Positions 17,613-25,943 of a stretch of 34,995 bases of DNA are shown here, piece by piece. How positions within the stretch are numbered: position 1 is the stretch's first letter; each line of letters starts with the position of its first letter. Under the pieces are notes generated by a model. That model did no database searches. It was given only the letters and a program-made list of their open reading frames with translations, and had not been told where the DNA came from. Position numbers and translations under genes: made by a program. The stretch is from Opitutia bacterium. GTDB taxonomy: Bacteria; Verrucomicrobiota; Verrucomicrobiia; Opitutales; Coraliomargaritaceae. The stretch lies in NCBI GenBank assembly GCA_018663485.1, contig JABJQI010000119.1, positions 1-34,995 of the forward strand, written 5' to 3'.

Positions 17613-18962
17613 ATGAAATACATCAGCACACGTGGCCTAGTGCCTCCTGTTTCTTTTTCCACGGCGATTGCCGAAGGCTTGGCGCCGGACGGAGGCTTGT
17701 ATCTGCCCGCGGAACTGCCTGACTTAGCGCCTTTTCTCAAAGACTGGGAGTCGCTCAGTTATGCGCAACTGTGCGAAGCCTTTATGGCGGTGTTTGCCAC
17801 TGATATTGACCGTGCTGAGTTACAGGGAATCGTTGAGCGTTCATACACAAAATTTGATCATGCGGATATCGCACCAATTCAAAAATTAAGCGACGATCTG
17901 TTCGTCTTAGAGTTGTTTCATGGCCCGACTTTGGCGTTTAAGGACTTTGCTCTGCAATTTTTAGGCAATCTTTACGAAGCGCAGATCGCCCGCACTGGAA
18001 ATCCGATCTCTGTGCTGGGCGCAACCTCGGGCGATACTGGTGCAGCGGCGATTCATGGGCTGCTTGGTAAGACTGGAGTGAAGACTTTTATCCTATATCC
18101 CGATGGTCGTGTGTCACCACTACAGGAGCGCCAGATGACTTGCACTGGGGCGAACAACGTCTTTCCTCTGGCGATCAAGGGCAGCTTTGATGACGCACAG
18201 GCGGCGATGAAGACTGTATTCGAGGATCGTGTGTTCGCGGCTGAAGTCGGCCTCTCTGCGGTTAATTCGATCAACCTCGCTCGGATCTTGGCACAGTGTG
18301 TGTACTATCTCTCTGCCTTCTTTCGCTTACCAGCGGAGATTCGAGAAGACGTCACCTTTGTGGTGCCGACGGGTAACTTTGGAAATGTTTTAGCTGGTTG
18401 GTTGGTCCAGCGTATGGGTGTGCCGATCAAAGGTTTCCGGGTGGCGACCAATCAAAACGATATTCTACATCGATTGTTTCAAACCGGGATTTACCAGCTG
18501 GATGAGGTCGCACCGAGCTTGGCTCCGTCGATGGACATTCAGGTTGCTTCCAATTTTGAGCGCTTCTTATACTACTCGGAAGATTGCGATTCGGCTAAAG
18601 TGCGCGAAGTCATTAGCACCTTTAAGCAAACGGGTAAATACGTATTTGAAGATTTTAAGTCGGACGGTATCAGCAGCTCGCGCACCAATGACACTGAGAT
18701 CGGTGCGATCATCAAGCGTGTTTATGAGCGATACGGCTACGTTGCCGATCCGCACACTGCCTGTGGGTTTACTGGCCTTTTCGATGGTCCACAGCTGGTC
18801 CTGTCGACTGCGCATCCAGCTAAATTCCCAGATACGATTGTGGAATCGATCGGACAAGATTCTACGCATCCATCATTGGAGACCTTGAAAGCTCGCCAGA
18901 TTGTGAAGCATTCAGTCGAGCCGACTCCGGCAGCGATCAAGGCTTTTATGCGGGCTCATTAA
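17613..18962 (+). CDS. thrC: Threonine synthase
   Basis: 449 residues. The N-terminal block MKYISTRGLVPPVSFSTAI...LAPDGGLYLPAELP is typical of the fungal/E. coli-type threonine synthase. The PLP lysine is Lys110 in HGPTLAFKDFALQ; the phosphate-binding loop follows as GATSGDTGAAA, and FPLAIKGSFDDAQ and VVPTGNFGNVLAG are also conserved. The enzyme converts O-phosphohomoserine to threonine with PLP. The start matches the family start exactly. It is monocistronic here; no leader-peptide attenuator or T-box was seen in the 270-bp upstream gap, which contains only an inverted GAATTCAG/CTGAATTC pair (about 17540-17598). Confidence 0.94.
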   Translation: MKYISTRGLVPPVSFSTAIAEGLAPDGGLYLPAELPDLAPFLKDWESLSYAQLCEAFMAVFATDIDRAELQGIVERSYTKFDHADIAPIQKLSDDLFVLELFHGPTLAFKDFALQFLGNLYEAQIARTGNPISVLGATSGDTGAAAIHGLLGKTGVKTFILYPDGRVSPLQERQMTCTGANNVFPLAIKGSFDDAQAAMKTVFEDRVFAAEVGLSAVNSINLARILAQCVYYLSAFFRLPAEIREDVTFVVPTGNFGNVLAGWLVQRMGVPIKGFRVATNQNDILHRLFQTGIYQLDEVAPSLAPSMDIQVASNFERFLYYSEDCDSAKVREVISTFKQTGKYVFEDFKSDGISSSRTNDTEIGAIIKRVYERYGYVADPHTACGFTGLFDGPQLVLSTAHPAKFPDTIVESIGQDSTHPSLETLKARQIVKHSVEPTPAAIKAFMRAH

Positions 18963-19073
18963 GCGCGGGGAGGTAGTGCGATTATAATCAGTCAATTGAA
19001 ACACCGCTCAGTAGTATTTTCTGATTAGTGTGAATCGCCCTTTGTCGGAGCTGTTGGCAATGGTACTCTACAA

Positions 19074-20195
19074 TTATAGAGGTATTTCTATGTAGAATAC
19101 ATTGCCTTCACCATCCTCTCGCTCCCGCACGCCGATGTCGCCATTGCAGAGGTCAACCAAGCGCTTTACAATCGATAGACCGATTCCATGAGAGGAGCTG
19201 TTGCCAATCGGGGTTTCGGTGCTTTTTGCGAATTTCGTAAAGATTATCTCGCTGTTTTCAGGGCTAATTACATGGGCATTGTCGCGGACTTCGAAACGGA
19301 AGCCGTTTGGCTGCAATTGGGATGGCATCAGATGGACGATGACTTCCGAGTTGTTTCGCGAGTATTTAACGGCATTACTGATGATATTATCAAACATGCC
19401 AGTTAAAATCCGTTGGCTGATATGCACCATTGGCTCAAATGTCGGCTTATAGGTGAGGCGAATCGACTTCTCGTTCGATTGAACGGCATTTAGTTGCACC
19501 AAATGGGCGACAATCTCTGCGACATTTATCTGAGCTTCAGTGAGTTCTGGATTCTCACCTTGGTTGCGTACCTCTTTGTCGAGGATTTCGTTAACGAACT
19601 CAGTCATGCCTCTGGCGCTTTGACGTGTCAATTCTAGCATCGAGGAGAGTTGCTGCGAGTCGTGCTTGCCCTCTTCAATGTCCTCGATCATCAGTGTGGC
19701 TAACCCATCGATCGCACCAGTCGGGTTTTTAATGTCATGCGCGAGTGTCGTTAGCAGCTCTGTTTTCTGCTGGTAAAGTGCTTTCAGTTGTTGGCGCACT
19801 TGATTGAGGCTGATGTGTGTCTGTACGCGGGCGAGCAACTCTTCTCGAATGAGAGGTTTTTTGATATAATCAACCCCGCCTGCTACAAAAGCGCTGACTA
19901 AATCGGTAACTTCGGTGGCAGCGGTCAAGAATATGATTGGGATCGACTTGGTTGCTTTGTCAGATTTGAGCATTTTGCATACCGTTAAACCATCCAGCCC
20001 TGGCATCATAATATCCATTAGGATGAGTGCGGGTTTTTGCTCTCTGGCGATTTCGATAGCTTCGTCTCCTTGTATCGATAGAATGACGGACATGCCTTCT
20101 AGGCGTAATATCTCAGCCACTAATTCCAGATTGTGAGGCTCGTCATCTACGATAAGGATTTTGGTTTGTTCAATTGCGTTTACTGAGGTATCCAT
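19074..20195 (-). CDS. Receiver domain-histidine kinase hybrid with altered G1 box
   Basis: 373 residues with the same plan as the protein at 12390: receiver (IVDDEP, phospho-acceptor Asp61 in LMDIMMPGLDG, Lys113 in KKP), HisKA with His153 in LAHDIKNP, and an ATPase with N-box DNIISNAVKYS and G2 box SSHGIGLSI. The G1 box is unusual: instead of DxGxG it reads RDNAHVISPE (Asp305, then Ala307 and Val309), losing both glycines of the ATP-lid hinge. Activity may be reduced or regulated differently. No sensor or membrane region. It converges with thrC and has no regulator next to it. Confidence 0.85.
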   Translation of the reverse strand: MDTSVNAIEQTKILIVDDEPHNLELVAEILRLEGMSVILSIQGDEAIEIAREQKPALILMDIMMPGLDGLTVCKMLKSDKATKSIPIIFLTAATEVTDLVSAFVAGGVDYIKKPLIREELLARVQTHISLNQVRQQLKALYQQKTELLTTLAHDIKNPTGAIDGLATLMIEDIEEGKHDSQQLSSMLELTRQSARGMTEFVNEILDKEVRNQGENPELTEAQINVAEIVAHLVQLNAVQSNEKSIRLTYKPTFEPMVHISQRILTGMFDNIISNAVKYSRNNSEVIVHLMPSQLQPNGFRFEVRDNAHVISPENSEIIFTKFAKSTETPIGNSSSHGIGLSIVKRLVDLCNGDIGVREREDGEGNVFYIEIPL

Positions 20196-21047
20196 TCGCT
20201 GTGCTTATTGTTTAAGTTAGAATAAAAATAACGCTTTTAATTGTTAAGGTCCTCGAATATTAATGCGAGGATTGATTAACGTTAGTGAGCGTATCGAACC
20301 GATTCTCAAAGCCGATGCAGGCGATCTTGCTCTTTGGGAGCTTAATTGCCGAAAATAATCGTCTATTCTATGATCCACTGATAGCTGCCTTTTTTGAGGA
20401 TTAGGGATAACTGTATTATGCTTAAGCGCCTCAAACTCAGCCGAGTCTTGCAGCGAAGTTTTAGCTAGATTTTTTCTTATATCGGATCCCGTGTGCTTCT
20501 TTAGTTGGTGCAGAGGGAGGCGCGCTCCGCGGAAAATTGTACCATGCCGAGGACGCAGTTCTTTGCCGTCGATTGTACGTATCAAGTCAGTAGACTGGTC
20601 TGTTCCGTGGGGCGGTCGACTTGAACGCCGCAGTGCCACCATGTGTACTTTTGACTATCCCCGCTTCACTCACGTAACTAATGACCTTTGCTCGGTCGAA
20701 ATTGGGGACGTCGGATTGCGCGGTGATGTTTTTGGACGGGGCTAGTAAGGTATTTTTTGGGGGCTAGGCAGTTTAGCGCGTGTATTGCATAGCCATTAGT
20801 AATCGTCATTGATAACATGATAAATCTGTAAATCTGCTGGTTGAGAGAATGAGGTTGGTCGCGTCTATCACTGGGGGTAGCAACAACAGGCAGACGAGAC
20901 CTTGAATATCGCGCATTTTACTCTTTCCAAGTCAATGCACGCCCAGAGATGCAATTGTCTTTCATGCGCGGCGCTTTTTTTCAAAGCGTTGAACTTGCGG
21001 AGCCGAGCTGTTTGACTTCTATGATACACCATTCATCTCTTGTTTTT
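20196..21047. other. 852-bp spacer without a recognisable gene
   Basis: It lies between the divergent kinase and protease genes. Open frames at 20244-20642 (minus, 132 residues) and 20491-20745 (plus, 84 residues) overlap each other and show no recognisable motif or protein-like composition. A small CCTCG/CGAGG hairpin occurs near 20250. The stretch may be an eroded gene or mobile-element scar; I see no inverted ends or target duplication to support that. Promoters for both flanking genes should be here. Confidence 0.5.
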
Positions 21048-22508
21048 ATGAAATCTAAATCCTTTCTGTTGTTTAGTGGTATCCTAGTTGCTTCGTCAAT
21101 TGCGGCGGCTCCTCTCCAAAAGCTTCGAGTCATTGAAGACTCTAGGGCGGTAAGCGCAATCGGGGAGGTGCCAGTCGTCTCGTATGCCGATGTACTGGAT
21201 CGGGCGACACCATCGGTTGTCGCGGTGTATTCATCACAAGTTATTCAGCCATCGTATTACCAAAGTGCGCCGCAGGGTATTCAGGATTTATTTCGCCAGT
21301 GGGGGCGTCCACTGCCAGGCACTGAGGCCGATCGAAAAGAGCGTCTCGAGCGTGTCGGGGTCGGCTCCGGAGTGATTATCTCACAGGATGGCTACATCGT
21401 GACAAATCACCATGTGATACAATTACAACATGGCAAAGCGGCAGATGAGATTCGTGTGCGTCTGAGCGATGGTACTGAGTATGTGGCGACACTGATCGGC
21501 TCCGATCAGAAGACTGATGTCGCAATTTTGAAAATCGAGCCCGACGAGTCTCTGCCGATTGTAACGATTGCCGATAGTGCCAAGCTGCGTGTCGGCGATA
21601 TTGTATTTGCGATCGGCAACCCGTTAGATGTTGGACTCACTGCTACGCGTGGAATTATCTCAGCGCTCGGGCGTGATTCGTCTGGTATTCTCGGACCCGG
21701 TGCATACGAGGATTTTATTCAGACTGATGCGTCAGTGAATTTGGGGAATTCTGGCGGCGCATTGATCGATGCTGCGGGCCGGTTGGTTGGAATTAATACT
21801 GCGATAGTCTCTGGTTCGGGGGGTAGTATCGGCATCGGCTTTGCGATTCCGTCCAATATGGTTATGAATGTAGTGACGAATCTGATTGAGTCTGGCGAAG
21901 TGCCACGGGGCTTGCTCGGATTGATCCCTGTGAATTTGACCCCAGATTTGGCAGATGCCTTTGGCTTGCCATCTACCCGTGGTGCGTTGGTCAACCAAGT
22001 CCAAGTTGGCTCGCCGGCAGAAGATGGCGGGATTCGTCACGGCGATATTATTCTGAAAGTCGATACTGTAGTGATCGAATCGGCACCACAACTGCGGCTG
22101 GTAGTTTCGCAAATGCGGCCGGGGCGTGAAGTGACTGTCACACTAGTGCGTCTAAATGAAACGCTAACGTTACCAGTGGTGCTAGGTAGCTTGAGTGGCT
22201 CAGTTGCGAGTGCTTATTTAGAGCAGGGTATTCTTGATGGTATGCTGCTTCAGCCGATTAATAAGCGCATACGCAAAGGGCTCTCTCTACCCAATGAAAT
22301 CGATGGCGTGTTGGTCAGTGACGTACTTGCCGAGTCTCTGTATGCGGATGTCTTCACTCGTGGAATGGTCATTCTTGAAGTGAATGGCGCAGCAGTGACA
22401 ACACTCGAGGCACTTGAGGCGCAACTTCAGGTAGGCAAGAATCGTTTGTATGTTTGGCATAACGGCACGCATCACTTTATCGTGCTCAAAATTCAGCGAC
22501 AAAACTAA
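21048..22508 (+). CDS. HtrA/Deg-family periplasmic serine protease
   Basis: 486 residues from ATG 21048. The signal peptide MKSKSFLLFSGILVASSIAAAP follows that start directly; the earlier ATG at 20949 would add 33 unconserved residues. The trypsin-like domain has its triad at His122 (TNHHV), Asp157 (TDVAIL) and Ser235 (GNSGGAL). PDZ1 (about 265-350) includes GLLGLIPVNLTPDLADAFGL and GSPAEDGGIRHGDIIL; a second, weaker PDZ fills about 395-486 (VLAESLYADVFTRGMVILEVNG). This is the DegQ/DegP arrangement for quality control of envelope proteins. The insertion between residues 65 and 103 resembles the LA loop region. It is not linked to a sigma-E or mucD-type cluster here, so DegP versus DegQ cannot be decided. 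Confidence 0.92.
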   Translation: MKSKSFLLFSGILVASSIAAAPLQKLRVIEDSRAVSAIGEVPVVSYADVLDRATPSVVAVYSSQVIQPSYYQSAPQGIQDLFRQWGRPLPGTEADRKERLERVGVGSGVIISQDGYIVTNHHVIQLQHGKAADEIRVRLSDGTEYVATLIGSDQKTDVAILKIEPDESLPIVTIADSAKLRVGDIVFAIGNPLDVGLTATRGIISALGRDSSGILGPGAYEDFIQTDASVNLGNSGGALIDAAGRLVGINTAIVSGSGGSIGIGFAIPSNMVMNVVTNLIESGEVPRGLLGLIPVNLTPDLADAFGLPSTRGALVNQVQVGSPAEDGGIRHGDIILKVDTVVIESAPQLRLVVSQMRPGREVTVTLVRLNETLTLPVVLGSLSGSVASAYLEQGILDGMLLQPINKRIRKGLSLPNEIDGVLVSDVLAESLYADVFTRGMVILEVNGAAVTTLEALEAQLQVGKNRLYVWHNGTHHFIVLKIQRQN

Positions 22509-22618
22509 TTAAGTAGAGTAGTCGCATTATTTTCGACTCGGCCTTGTTGACCCGAGTGATCATGCAAATCTTCCATAACAGCAAACAGGTGACACTCTGC
22601 GCTGCCTGTGATTTTATA

Positions 22619-22825
22619 CTACTTGCTCGTTATGCGACGCATCATACCTGCGCGTACGATTAAAACAGTTGGTTCATTGGGATCGTTTGACAGTTTCAAC
22701 ATCGAACAGGGCACGCCGAATTCAAATTTGCCGGCTTGGTTGCTTCGCTTGATATCTGGGTGCACTTGATTATATAGCGCCAACTGTTTTCCAGAGTGCT
22801 TCAATTTGTGCGACGTCGATTTCAT
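22619..22825 (-). CDS. Possible small protein overlapping the 3' end of aroB
   Basis: 68 codons in a different frame from aroB, the first 19 lying inside it. The part beyond aroB (ALYNQVHPDIKRSNQAGKF... to ...RAGMMRRITSK) has protein-like composition and codon use, more so than random frames nearby. I do not recognise a family. It could be a small gene translated after aroB, or the remnant of a longer one, since no good start lies in the non-overlapping part except internal Met codons. Weakly supported. Confidence 0.3.
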   Translation of the reverse strand: MKSTSHKLKHSGKQLALYNQVHPDIKRSNQAGKFEFGVPCSMLKLSNDPNEPTVLIVRAGMMRRITSK

Positions 22826-23864
22826 TAGTGGTCACGGCATGCCCCAGTTTTTGCATACTAATTAAGCGTAGACGACCGTTGCGGTTTTTTTTGTCGCGCT
22901 GCATCGCGGCTATCAAGTCAGAGATCGGTAGGGCGGCCTTTAGACTTGTTGGTAACGCGCACTTCTTGAGTAGTGCATTGGCGCGGGCGATGTCGCAGTC
23001 GTCAATTTGGCCGAGTTGAACTGAAAGTTGGGTGGCGAGGTTGAGGCCGATGGCAACGGCTTCACCGTGTAAATACTGTCCATAGCCTGCGACGTTCTCG
23101 ATCGCATGAGCAAAGCTGTGACCGAGGTTAAGCAGGGCGCGTCCTCCCGTGACAGCGGTCTCCTCTTCGTCATCGGCGACGATTTCGGCTTTGATCACGC
23201 AGCATCGACGGACGATGGCTGCGAGTTCAGGGGAGCTTGCGGTGAGGGGAGGCATTTGCTCTAGTTCTTTGAAGAAATCCAAGTCGAAGAGCATGCCATA
23301 TTTGATGACCTCAGCCATGCCTGCAGCGAATTCGCGCGCTGGTAAAGTTTCGAGTAGTCGAGTCTCGAGATAGACGGCTTTGGGCTGCCAAAATGCGCCG
23401 ACTAGATTTTTACCTTCAGGCAGGTTAATACCGGTTTTTCCACCGACTGAGCTGTCGACCATCGATAGGAGGGTGGTTGGGATTTGGTAAAAATCAATGC
23501 CTCGCAGATAGCTAGCTGCCACGTAGCCAGAGAGGTCGCCGATTACGCCACCACCAAATGCGAATAATGCACAGTCACGGTTAGCAGATTGCAGCGCGAG
23601 GAAGCTGAGGGCTTGGCTGAAGAATTCGACCGACTTAGTCTTTTCGCCAGACGGCAGGCTGAGTATTTCGGTATCTTCGAAACCGGCCTGAGCAAGGACG
23701 TCAGGTTGAGCGGCGAGCACTTTGGCATCGCTGAGCACACGGACAGTGCGGCCAGCCGCGCGTAGGGCCGCGACGTCGTTTTTCAACGCACTCAGACTGT
23801 CGCTGAAATGAATTGAATACGCGCGTTCGGCGAGTTCGACGGTGAGTGGTGCGATGGTGCTCAT
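22770..23864 (-). CDS. aroB: 3-dehydroquinate synthase
   Basis: 364 residues, the usual length. The NAD-binding motif FAFGGGVIGDLSGYVAA (about 101-117), PTTLLSMVDSSVGGKTGIN (about 129-147) and KNLVGAFWQPKAVY are diagnostic. Zinc ligands appear in AEVIKYGM (Glu), LNLGHSFAHAIEN (His) and LHGEAVAIG (His). The enzyme closes DAHP to 3-dehydroquinate, step two of the shikimate pathway. It is the last clear gene of a ribH-nusB-ftsY-aroB set, 88 bp after ftsY. Confidence 0.95.
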   Translation of the reverse strand: MSTIAPLTVELAERAYSIHFSDSLSALKNDVAALRAAGRTVRVLSDAKVLAAQPDVLAQAGFEDTEILSLPSGEKTKSVEFFSQALSFLALQSANRDCALFAFGGGVIGDLSGYVAASYLRGIDFYQIPTTLLSMVDSSVGGKTGINLPEGKNLVGAFWQPKAVYLETRLLETLPAREFAAGMAEVIKYGMLFDLDFFKELEQMPPLTASSPELAAIVRRCCVIKAEIVADDEEETAVTGGRALLNLGHSFAHAIENVAGYGQYLHGEAVAIGLNLATQLSVQLGQIDDCDIARANALLKKCALPTSLKAALPISDLIAAMQRDKKNRNGRLRLISMQKLGHAVTTNEIDVAQIEALWKTVGAI

Positions 23865-23952
23865 GTTAGTCGTTGTTGCGGGCTCGAGCCTACTCGATCT
23901 CCAGTAGGGCTAAAAGCTAAAATGGAAGGTGCGGCCTTTGCAAGCAAAGCCC

Positions 23953-24879
23953 CTACGCGTCATCAGTAATTCCAAAAATGGCGTTAGCGTAGTTTTTCGC
24001 CGAGAAGGGTTGCAGATCGTCGGGTTGCTCGCCGAGACCGATGAAGTAAATGGGCAGCTTCAATTCACGGTAGATGCCGACGAGTGCTCCGCCGCGGCTA
24101 GTGCCGTCGAGCTTAGTGATGATCAACCCTGTGAGTGGGAAGGTTTCGTTGAAGACGCGCGCTTGCTCAATCGAGTTGGAGCCGAGACTGCCGTCGACGA
24201 CCAGCCAACTGTGGTGTGGTGCTTTGGGGTCTTGTTTCTGGATGACACGTTTTAATTTTTCGAGCTCTTTCATGAGGTTGCTCTTGGTGTGCAAGCGGCC
24301 TGCTGTGTCGAGAATCACGATGTCTCGGCCTCGGCTTTTGGCGGCTTCATACGCATCAAAGGCGACGGCGGATGAGTCAGCGCCGTGATGGCTGGCGACA
24401 ATATCGATCTTCAGCTGATCGGCCCAGTGTTTGATCTGTTCATTGGCTGCTGCACGGAAAGTGTCGCACGCGCCAATTAGCAGGCTGTATCCTTCATTTT
24501 GATACAAGTGTCCGAGCTTAGCGGTAGTGGTCGTCTTGCCGGAGCCGTTGACGCCGATTAGGCATATGACCTCGGGCTTGTGTTGGCCGACGGTGACGAT
24601 GCCTTCAGAGCCTTCGAGCACGCGGGTGAGCACGGTCGCGCCGATTTTGGCCGCGTCTTGGCCGCGAATTTGCTTGTCGGCCTTGTAGGCAGCTTGAATC
24701 TCTTCGATGATTTCTTCTACGGTTTCGACGCCGAAGTCGGCAGTGTAGAGGGCTTCTTCGAGTTGATTGAGTGCGCCTTGATCCAGCTTGGCGCCTGAGA
24801 AAATATCATCAAAGGCTTTGTGGAAAGTAGGGGTCTGGCGCTTGAGCCCCTCTTTGAATTTTTTAAAGAGACTACGCAT
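23953..24879 (-). CDS. ftsY: Signal recognition particle receptor FtsY
   Basis: 308 residues: a compact FtsY with N domain (1-95) and G domain but no long acidic A region. SRP-GTPase motifs are G1 GVNGSGKTTT (109-118), DTFRAAA (139-145), DTAGR (191-195) and TKLDGTSRGG. The motif usually written DATTGQN in FtsY reads DGSLGSN (229-235), so the conserved Gln is Ser. FtsY docks ribosome-bound SRP at the inner membrane. It lies 11 bp after nusB. The start MRSLFKKFKEGL gives the basic amphipathic helix seen in short FtsY proteins. Confidence 0.93.
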   Translation of the reverse strand: MRSLFKKFKEGLKRQTPTFHKAFDDIFSGAKLDQGALNQLEEALYTADFGVETVEEIIEEIQAAYKADKQIRGQDAAKIGATVLTRVLEGSEGIVTVGQHKPEVICLIGVNGSGKTTTTAKLGHLYQNEGYSLLIGACDTFRAAANEQIKHWADQLKIDIVASHHGADSSAVAFDAYEAAKSRGRDIVILDTAGRLHTKSNLMKELEKLKRVIQKQDPKAPHHSWLVVDGSLGSNSIEQARVFNETFPLTGLIITKLDGTSRGGALVGIYRELKLPIYFIGLGEQPDDLQPFSAKNYANAIFGITDDA

Positions 24880-24890
24880 TCGTCGATTAC

Positions 24891-25349
24891 TTAGTCCGCT
24901 GCTTTACGCAGAGGTCGTGTTATTTTGTCCTTCATCTTATCGAGAATCCCGTTGATGAAGCGCTTAGAGTCAGGATTAGAGAAGATCTTACTTAGATCGA
25001 TCGCTTCGTTGATACTGACGATCGGTGGGATGTCGGTGCGGTATAGGAGCTCGTAAATAGCGAGACGCAGGATGGCGAGGTCGACTTTGGCGATACGATC
25101 AAAGGTCCAGTTATTGGCGTGTTCGTTGATGTGGCCATCGATGACTTCGATATTTTCAATGGTTCCGAGTGCGAGCTCTTCGGCAAAGGCGTAATAGGCG
25201 CGATCTTCTTCCTGGTTCTCAAAGAACTGGCAGATGTCGTCCGCTAGGACTTCCGGCTTGTTCGATTCCCATTGGTAGAGGAACTGCACGGTACTCATGC
25301 GGTTCTCACGGCGTTGTGAGCGGCGGGTTACTGGTTCGTTGTCTTCCAT
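24891..25349 (-). CDS. nusB: Transcription antitermination factor NusB
   Basis: 152 residues. The N-terminal RNA-binding segment TRRSQRRENRMSTVQFLYQWE and the helical core ending LAILRLAIYELLYRTDIPPIVSINEAIDLSKIFSNPDSKRFINGILDKM are the NusB signature. It joins the antitermination complex on rRNA operons through boxA and S10. The reading frame begins inside the end of ribH (22-bp overlap), indicating translational coupling; ribH-nusB is a common pair. Confidence 0.94.
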   Translation of the reverse strand: MEDNEPVTRRSQRRENRMSTVQFLYQWESNKPEVLADDICQFFENQEEDRAYYAFAEELALGTIENIEVIDGHINEHANNWTFDRIAKVDLAILRLAIYELLYRTDIPPIVSINEAIDLSKIFSNPDSKRFINGILDKMKDKITRPLRKAAD

Positions 25350-25804
25350 TTTTGTGTAAATTGAGCCATTTCGAGGGCTGCTTGGGCAAATTCTTTGCCA
25401 CGATTGATGGTTTCTCCGGCGCGAGCCTCTGCTTGTGCGAGGTCGTTGACGACCAGGATGCCGTTGATAACAGGTACTTTTTGAGTAATACTGACATTAA
25501 GTAAGGCAGTGGCAGTACTGTCACCAATGATCTCGTGGTGATTGGTGTCACCAGCGATGACGACGCCGATCACAATAATGGCGTCGAATTGAGAGTGCTG
25601 CGCGAGTGCCGAGGCCGCATAGGGGAGCTCGGCGGCTCCAGGGACGCGTTCGATCAGGGGAGCTTCGGCACTTGCTGCGGTGAGTGTGACACTGGCATGC
25701 CGAACAAGCGAATCGACCAAGGCTTCGTTATAGCGCGAGGCAATGATGGCAAAGCGCAGGCCACTGCCGTCTATTTGTTGGATACTTGGAATGTCGAGAC
25801 TCAT
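25328..25804 (-). CDS. ribH: 6,7-dimethyl-8-ribityllumazine synthase
   Basis: 158 residues. Substrate-binding motifs include FAIIASRYNEALVDSL near the N-terminus, VPGAAELPYAA (about 54-64), VIGVVIAGDTNHHEII (about 78-93, with the catalytic His) and PVINGILVVND (about 108-118, typically P-V-x-x-G-[IV]-L-T/V). The enzyme joins the ribityl-aminouracil with dihydroxybutanone phosphate in riboflavin synthesis and forms icosahedral or pentameric shells. It heads an operon with nusB, ftsY and aroB. No FMN riboswitch was recognised in the 139-bp upstream spacer, which is occupied by an inverted-repeat element. Confidence 0.94.
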   Translation of the reverse strand: MSLDIPSIQQIDGSGLRFAIIASRYNEALVDSLVRHASVTLTAASAEAPLIERVPGAAELPYAASALAQHSQFDAIIVIGVVIAGDTNHHEIIGDSTATALLNVSITQKVPVINGILVVNDLAQAEARAGETINRGKEFAQAALEMAQFTQKWKTTNQ

Positions 25805-25817
25805 TAAGGTAGATGAC

Positions 25818-25933
25818 TAAGAACGCCGAACCTTGAACATTCAACGTCGAACTTCGTATACCTCTGGTCTGAAGTAGTGCGCCTCCTCAAAATCAACAAT
25901 TCGATGTTGGACCTCGGACGTTCGATGTTCTTA
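25818..25933. repeat. Imperfect inverted-repeat element, copy 2
   Basis: The left arm starting TAAGAACGCCGAACC (25818) pairs with the right arm ending GGACGTTCGATGTTCTTA (25933) over about 35 bp with scattered mismatches, around a 45-nt centre. It shares unit words with copy 1 at 3331-3459. It occupies almost all of the divergent ribH/tgt spacer, so promoters for both genes must overlap or lie inside it. Confidence 0.75.
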
Positions 25934-25943
25934 GTTTCTCGCC

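Noticed and set aside
20244..20745. Two overlapping open frames (132 and 84 residues) in the long spacer
   Set aside because: No motif, atypical composition, and they overlap each other on opposite strands.
20949..21047. Extended N-terminus of the HtrA-like protease
   Set aside because: The 33 extra residues precede a clear signal peptide that begins at 21048.
22533..22556. ACTCGG/CCGAGT hairpin after the HtrA-like gene as a terminator
   Set aside because: The stem is only six pairs with a 9-nt loop and no T tract follows.
25805..25943. FMN riboswitch upstream of ribH
   Set aside because: The spacer is filled by the inverted-repeat element and none of the conserved FMN-aptamer words were seen.
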